Source: Thermohalobaculum sp039184865 (GTDB taxonomy: Bacteria; Pseudomonadota; Alphaproteobacteria; Rhodobacterales; Rhodobacteraceae). Taken from it: 64,000 nt of DNA. The stretch is from positions 142,339-206,338 of the forward strand of contig JBCDAV010000007.1 in assembly GCA_039184865.1 (NCBI GenBank). The letters are read 5' to 3'. The position numbers were made by a program, and so were the translations under genes. Below are positions 60,974-64,000 of the stretch, piece after piece (positions within the stretch are counted from its first letter, which is position 1; every line of letters begins with the position of its first letter). The notes under the pieces were generated by a model, which had not been told where the DNA came from, did not search any database, and saw nothing but the letters and a program-made list of their open reading frames with translations.

Positions 60974-61981
60974 ATGGACGAGATCCGGCTGACACTGGAC
61001 GAAGCGCACGATCTGGCCGTCAAGGCGCTGATGGCGAACGGTTGCGACCAGCGCAACGCCGAGGCGACGGCGCGGAATATGGCCGGGGCCGAGCGCGATG
61101 GCTGCAAGTCGCACGGGCTGTTCCGGGTGCCGGGCTACGTGAAGTCCCTGAAGGCGGGAAAGATCAACGGCCATGCCGATCCCGCAGTCGAACGATTGGG
61201 GCCCTGCGTGGTGCGGGTCGAGGCCGACCGGGGCATGGCGCCGCTGGCCATCGAGACCGGGCGGGTGCCGCTGATCGAGGCAGCGCGCGAAAACGGCATG
61301 GCGGCCTTGGCGATCCGGCGGGCGCACCACTACGCCGCCCTTTGGCCCGAGACCGAAGCGCTGGCCGAGCAGGGTCTGGCCGCGATGGCCTTCGTGAATT
61401 CTCCACCCTACATGACCGCCGCCGGAGGCAAGACCAAGTTCTTCGGCACGAACCCGATGGCGTTCGCCTATCCGCGTGCAGATGGCGGGGCGATGGTCTG
61501 GGATCAGGCATCCTCGATGATGGCGCGCGGCGAGATCTCGATTGCCAAACGGGACGGACATCCCCTGCCCGAGGGCGCGGGTCTCGATCCGGACGGCAAT
61601 CCGACGACCGATCCGGATGCGATTCTCGCAGGTGCTCAACTGCCGTTCGGCGGCTACAAGGGCGGCGCGATCGCGCTGATGGTCGATCTGATGTGCGGCC
61701 CGCTGATCGGCGAGGTCACCTCGGTCGAGGCGGGCGCCGAGGACAACGGCGATGGCGGTCCGGCGACGGGCGGTGAGTTGATCCTTGCCTTTGATCCCGC
61801 CAAGTTCGGCGGAGGCGACGCCATCGAACGCGGCGAGCGCCTCTTCGCGGCGATGCTGGAGCAAGACGGTGTCCGCCTGCCAGGCGGCCGCCGCCTCGAA
61901 GCCCGCAAACGCACGCCAAGCGAAGGCATCACGATCCCTCTGGCACTGCACAAAACGATTCTGGAGCTATCCGGCGTCTGA
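60974..61981 (+). CDS. Ldh2/MdH-type NAD(P)-dependent dehydrogenase (malate/lactate/ureidoglycolate family)
   Basis: 335 aa. RDGCKSHGLFRVPGYVKSLKAG is the family N-terminal signature with the catalytic histidine, RAHHYAALW the second conserved segment and GTNPMAFAYP the cofactor region. The family reduces 2-keto acids or cyclic imino acids (for example delta1-piperideine-2-carboxylate). AGGGGAG precedes ATG 60974. It is divergent from the TAXI-TRAP operon and may process the keto or imino product of the aminotransferase. Confidence 0.88.
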   Translation: MDEIRLTLDEAHDLAVKALMANGCDQRNAEATARNMAGAERDGCKSHGLFRVPGYVKSLKAGKINGHADPAVERLGPCVVRVEADRGMAPLAIETGRVPLIEAARENGMAALAIRRAHHYAALWPETEALAEQGLAAMAFVNSPPYMTAAGGKTKFFGTNPMAFAYPRADGGAMVWDQASSMMARGEISIAKRDGHPLPEGAGLDPDGNPTTDPDAILAGAQLPFGGYKGGAIALMVDLMCGPLIGEVTSVEAGAEDNGDGGPATGGELILAFDPAKFGGGDAIERGERLFAAMLEQDGVRLPGGRRLEARKRTPSEGITIPLALHKTILELSGV

Positions 61982-62037
61982 CCGCGATCATCGCGTCCGC
62001 GATTGGCGGATCGGTTGCGCGGGCATAGCGTCGAAGA

Positions 62038-63948
62038 ATGACTGTTCTCGCATCTCTGCCGGATGACAAGCTGGACGCCGCACTGGCCGAGGCCGATCTG
62101 CGGGTGCTGCTGATGGTGGTCTACCATCTGTCGGGCGATGACCGCTGGCTGGCCGACCCGTTCCTGCCGAAGCGCGATATGAACCTGATTGCAGATGAAG
62201 ACGCGGGGTTGTCGCCGGAGGCCCAGGCCGAGTTGCGCGCAGCGGCAAAGGCGCTCCTGTCCCCCGGATCTGTTTCACCGGCGATCAACGATCCGGCGGA
62301 GCGGATGCCGGACCTGATGCGTGCCTGTCTCGGCGAGCGGGTGCCCGCCGAATACGCCACGATGATGCGCGAGGAGATGGGTTTCGCAGATCGCCGCGTG
62401 AAGTGGCGTGGCCCCTCGATGGCGCACCGGGCGAGACACCCGGTCATCATCGTGGGCGCCGGCGCGAGCGGTCTGACCGTCGGCTACAATCTCAAGGAAC
62501 TCGGCATTCCGTTCGTGATCCTCGAGAAGAACGACGAGGTCGGCGGGACTTGGCTCGAGAACCGCTATCCCGGCTGCGCGGTGGATACGCCGAACCACGC
62601 CTATTCGTTCTCGTTCGGGTCGCGCGAACCGTGGGTGCGGTACTTCTCCAAACGCGACGCCTTGCTGAACTATATGGTCTCGCGCAGTCACGAGTTCGGG
62701 CTGCGGGACTTTATCCGGTTCGGAACGGAAGTGACGCGTTGCGACTGGGATGAGGATGCAGCCTGCTGGCAGGTAGAGTGTACCGGGCCAGACGGCGATC
62801 ACACGATCAGTGGGATGGCCCTGATCAGCGCGATCGGGCCGCTCTCGCTGCCGTCGAAAGCTCCGATCCCCGGTGCAGAGGACTTCCACGGTCCGCTGTT
62901 CCACTCGGCCGAATGGCCCGAAGATCTCGACGTAACCGGCAAGCGCGTCGCGGTGATCGGGACGGGTGCCTCCTCGATGCAGATCGTGCCGACCATCGTT
63001 GATCAAGTCGAAAATCTGACCGTCTACCAGCGCACGCCGCAATGGGTGCGCCACATCCCGCGCTTTCAGGATTGGATGACCGAGGGCCAGTGCTGGCTGC
63101 TGGAGAACGTGCCATTTTATGCGGAGTGGTTCCGCTTCACCATGCTCTGGCGGTACGGGGACGGGTTGCTGCGCACATTGAAGCGCGATCCGGACTGGCC
63201 GCATCTCGAGCGCTCGATGAACCGGATGAACGACCGGCACCGCGAGCAGATGGCGGCGCATATCGAGCAGGAACTGGAGGGCCGCCCCGATCTGCTCGCC
63301 AAGTGCATGCCGTCTTATCCGCCCTATGCGAAACGGATCCTGCTGGACAATGGCTGGTACGCGGCGCTGTGCAAATCAAACTGCGAGCTGGTGACAGACG
63401 AGATCGAACGGATCACCCCAGACGGCGTACAGATCAGCGATGGAACCGAACGCCCCGCGGACATCATTGTGCTCGCGACGGGGTTCAAGGTGTTCCAGAA
63501 CGCCGCGCGCCTGAACGTGACGGGCCGGGATGGGCGGCGCTTGGATCAGGACTGGGCGAACGACGACCCGAAGGCACACCTCGGCATCACGTCGCCCGGG
63601 TTCCCGAACATGTTCTTCATGCAGGGACCGAACACGGTTCTGGCGCATGGCGGTTCGGCGATCTTCACGTCCGAGTGCCAGGCGCGCTACGCGGTGGGAT
63701 CGATCGCGCGAATGCTCGAAGACGGATTGACCTCCGTCGATGTGCGCCAGAACGTTCATGACGACTACATGGCGCGGGTCGATGCAGAGCATCGCGAACT
63801 CGTCTGGAACCATCCCGGAATGAAACCCTGGTATCGCAACACGCAGGGGCGCGTCGCAGCGGCGATCCCATGGCGGCTTGTCGACTACTGGAAGATGACG
63901 CGCGAGCCAGACTTTTCAGAGTATCATGTCACGCGTGGACGACTTTAA
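62038..63948 (+). CDS. Flavin-containing monooxygenase, type I Baeyer-Villiger-like
   Basis: 636 aa. The FAD Rossmann motif GAGASG is at 140-145. FHGPLFHSAEWP at 283-294 matches the BVMO fingerprint FxGxxxHxxxWP, and VIGTGASSMQIVP is the NADPH-binding motif. An N-terminal extension of about 130 residues precedes the FAD domain. It likely inserts oxygen into a ketone or oxidises a heteroatom. It lies 56 bp after the Ldh2-type gene and may be in the same operon. The remaining 52 bases to the window edge hold nothing recognisable. Confidence 0.9.
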   Translation: MTVLASLPDDKLDAALAEADLRVLLMVVYHLSGDDRWLADPFLPKRDMNLIADEDAGLSPEAQAELRAAAKALLSPGSVSPAINDPAERMPDLMRACLGERVPAEYATMMREEMGFADRRVKWRGPSMAHRARHPVIIVGAGASGLTVGYNLKELGIPFVILEKNDEVGGTWLENRYPGCAVDTPNHAYSFSFGSREPWVRYFSKRDALLNYMVSRSHEFGLRDFIRFGTEVTRCDWDEDAACWQVECTGPDGDHTISGMALISAIGPLSLPSKAPIPGAEDFHGPLFHSAEWPEDLDVTGKRVAVIGTGASSMQIVPTIVDQVENLTVYQRTPQWVRHIPRFQDWMTEGQCWLLENVPFYAEWFRFTMLWRYGDGLLRTLKRDPDWPHLERSMNRMNDRHREQMAAHIEQELEGRPDLLAKCMPSYPPYAKRILLDNGWYAALCKSNCELVTDEIERITPDGVQISDGTERPADIIVLATGFKVFQNAARLNVTGRDGRRLDQDWANDDPKAHLGITSPGFPNMFFMQGPNTVLAHGGSAIFTSECQARYAVGSIARMLEDGLTSVDVRQNVHDDYMARVDAEHRELVWNHPGMKPWYRNTQGRVAAAIPWRLVDYWKMTREPDFSEYHVTRGRL

Positions 63949-64000
63949 GCGGGGACCGGCCGCTGGCCGGTCGCGGTCTTGCAGCAAAGCCACCACCGCC

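Noticed and set aside
1..64000. tRNA, rRNA, insertion sequences, integrases or prophage genes
   Set aside because: None was recognised on reading both strands; the mobile-like signals are limited to the amrS end duplication and the murC-murB insertion.

Overview
The window is high-GC, densely coding bacterial DNA. It looks like an alphaproteobacterium of the Rhodobacterales (Rhodobacteraceae/Roseobacteraceae group). Support comes from the order ftsZ - lpxC - bamD - recN next to ddl - ftsQ - ftsA, a long-linker FtsZ, a ScfR/RamB-type XRE regulator, a ChrR-like cupin anti-sigma protein, a TAXI-TRAP transporter, a luxR-luxI pair, and a perfect TTAA-N7-TTAA (CtrA-type) box. The genus cannot be named from the sequence alone.

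Layout. 1-871: the 3' end of a gene encoding a hexapeptide-repeat protein, a non-coding stretch and a small unknown gene. 893-9280: a CLC-family chloride protein, a thioesterase, an FAD-linked D-lactate-type dehydrogenase, a GST-like protein, a secreted serine hydrolase paired with an outer-membrane barrel, and a hairpin-rich stretch ending in an intrinsic terminator (candidate ncRNA). 9392-11217: a globin and a membrane Ser/Thr kinase. 11392-26118: DNA repair and envelope/division genes, mostly on the minus strand (recN, bamD, lpxC, ftsZ, ftsA, ftsQ, ddl, murB, murC). This block is interrupted by a sensor kinase with a CtrA-type box between lpxC and ftsZ, and by an APC permease plus two broken small membrane-protein genes between murB and murC.

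26352-33533 is accessory. It holds a small STAS-like protein, a two-gene cassette of a Gly-Gly-leader peptide overlapping a JmjC/cupin oxygenase (a likely ribosomal peptide modification pair), and five consecutive genes of GAF, PAS and receiver histidine-kinase parts with no DNA-binding output. 33679-39711: cysK, a GGCT-Nudix fusion, a ChrR-like protein with two downstream overlapping genes, a YHS protein and a lipoprotein. 40162-49601: an XRE regulator divergent from an opine/ketopantoate-type dehydrogenase and a class V aminotransferase, a radical SAM gene, and the divergent AmmeMemoRadiSam pair. The last 288 bp of the radical SAM gene amrS recur in diverged form about 1.9 kb downstream, flanking a foreign-looking alpha/beta-hydrolase gene.

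49657-53722: a quinone-oxidoreductase-like enzyme and an ABM monooxygenase divergent from an HxlR regulator, then coaBC - dut - rrf2. 53996-55779: a quorum-sensing locus (small ORF, luxR, 20-bp lux-box-like inverted repeat, luxI, strong terminator). 55787-63948: a catabolic cluster with a class III aminotransferase, fused TRAP permease, TAXI binding protein, Ldh2-type dehydrogenase and a Baeyer-Villiger-type flavin monooxygenase.

The strongest candidates for something undescribed are the leader-peptide/JmjC cassette (26997-28345) and the hydrolase gene bracketed by two amrS 3' ends (47378-49601).
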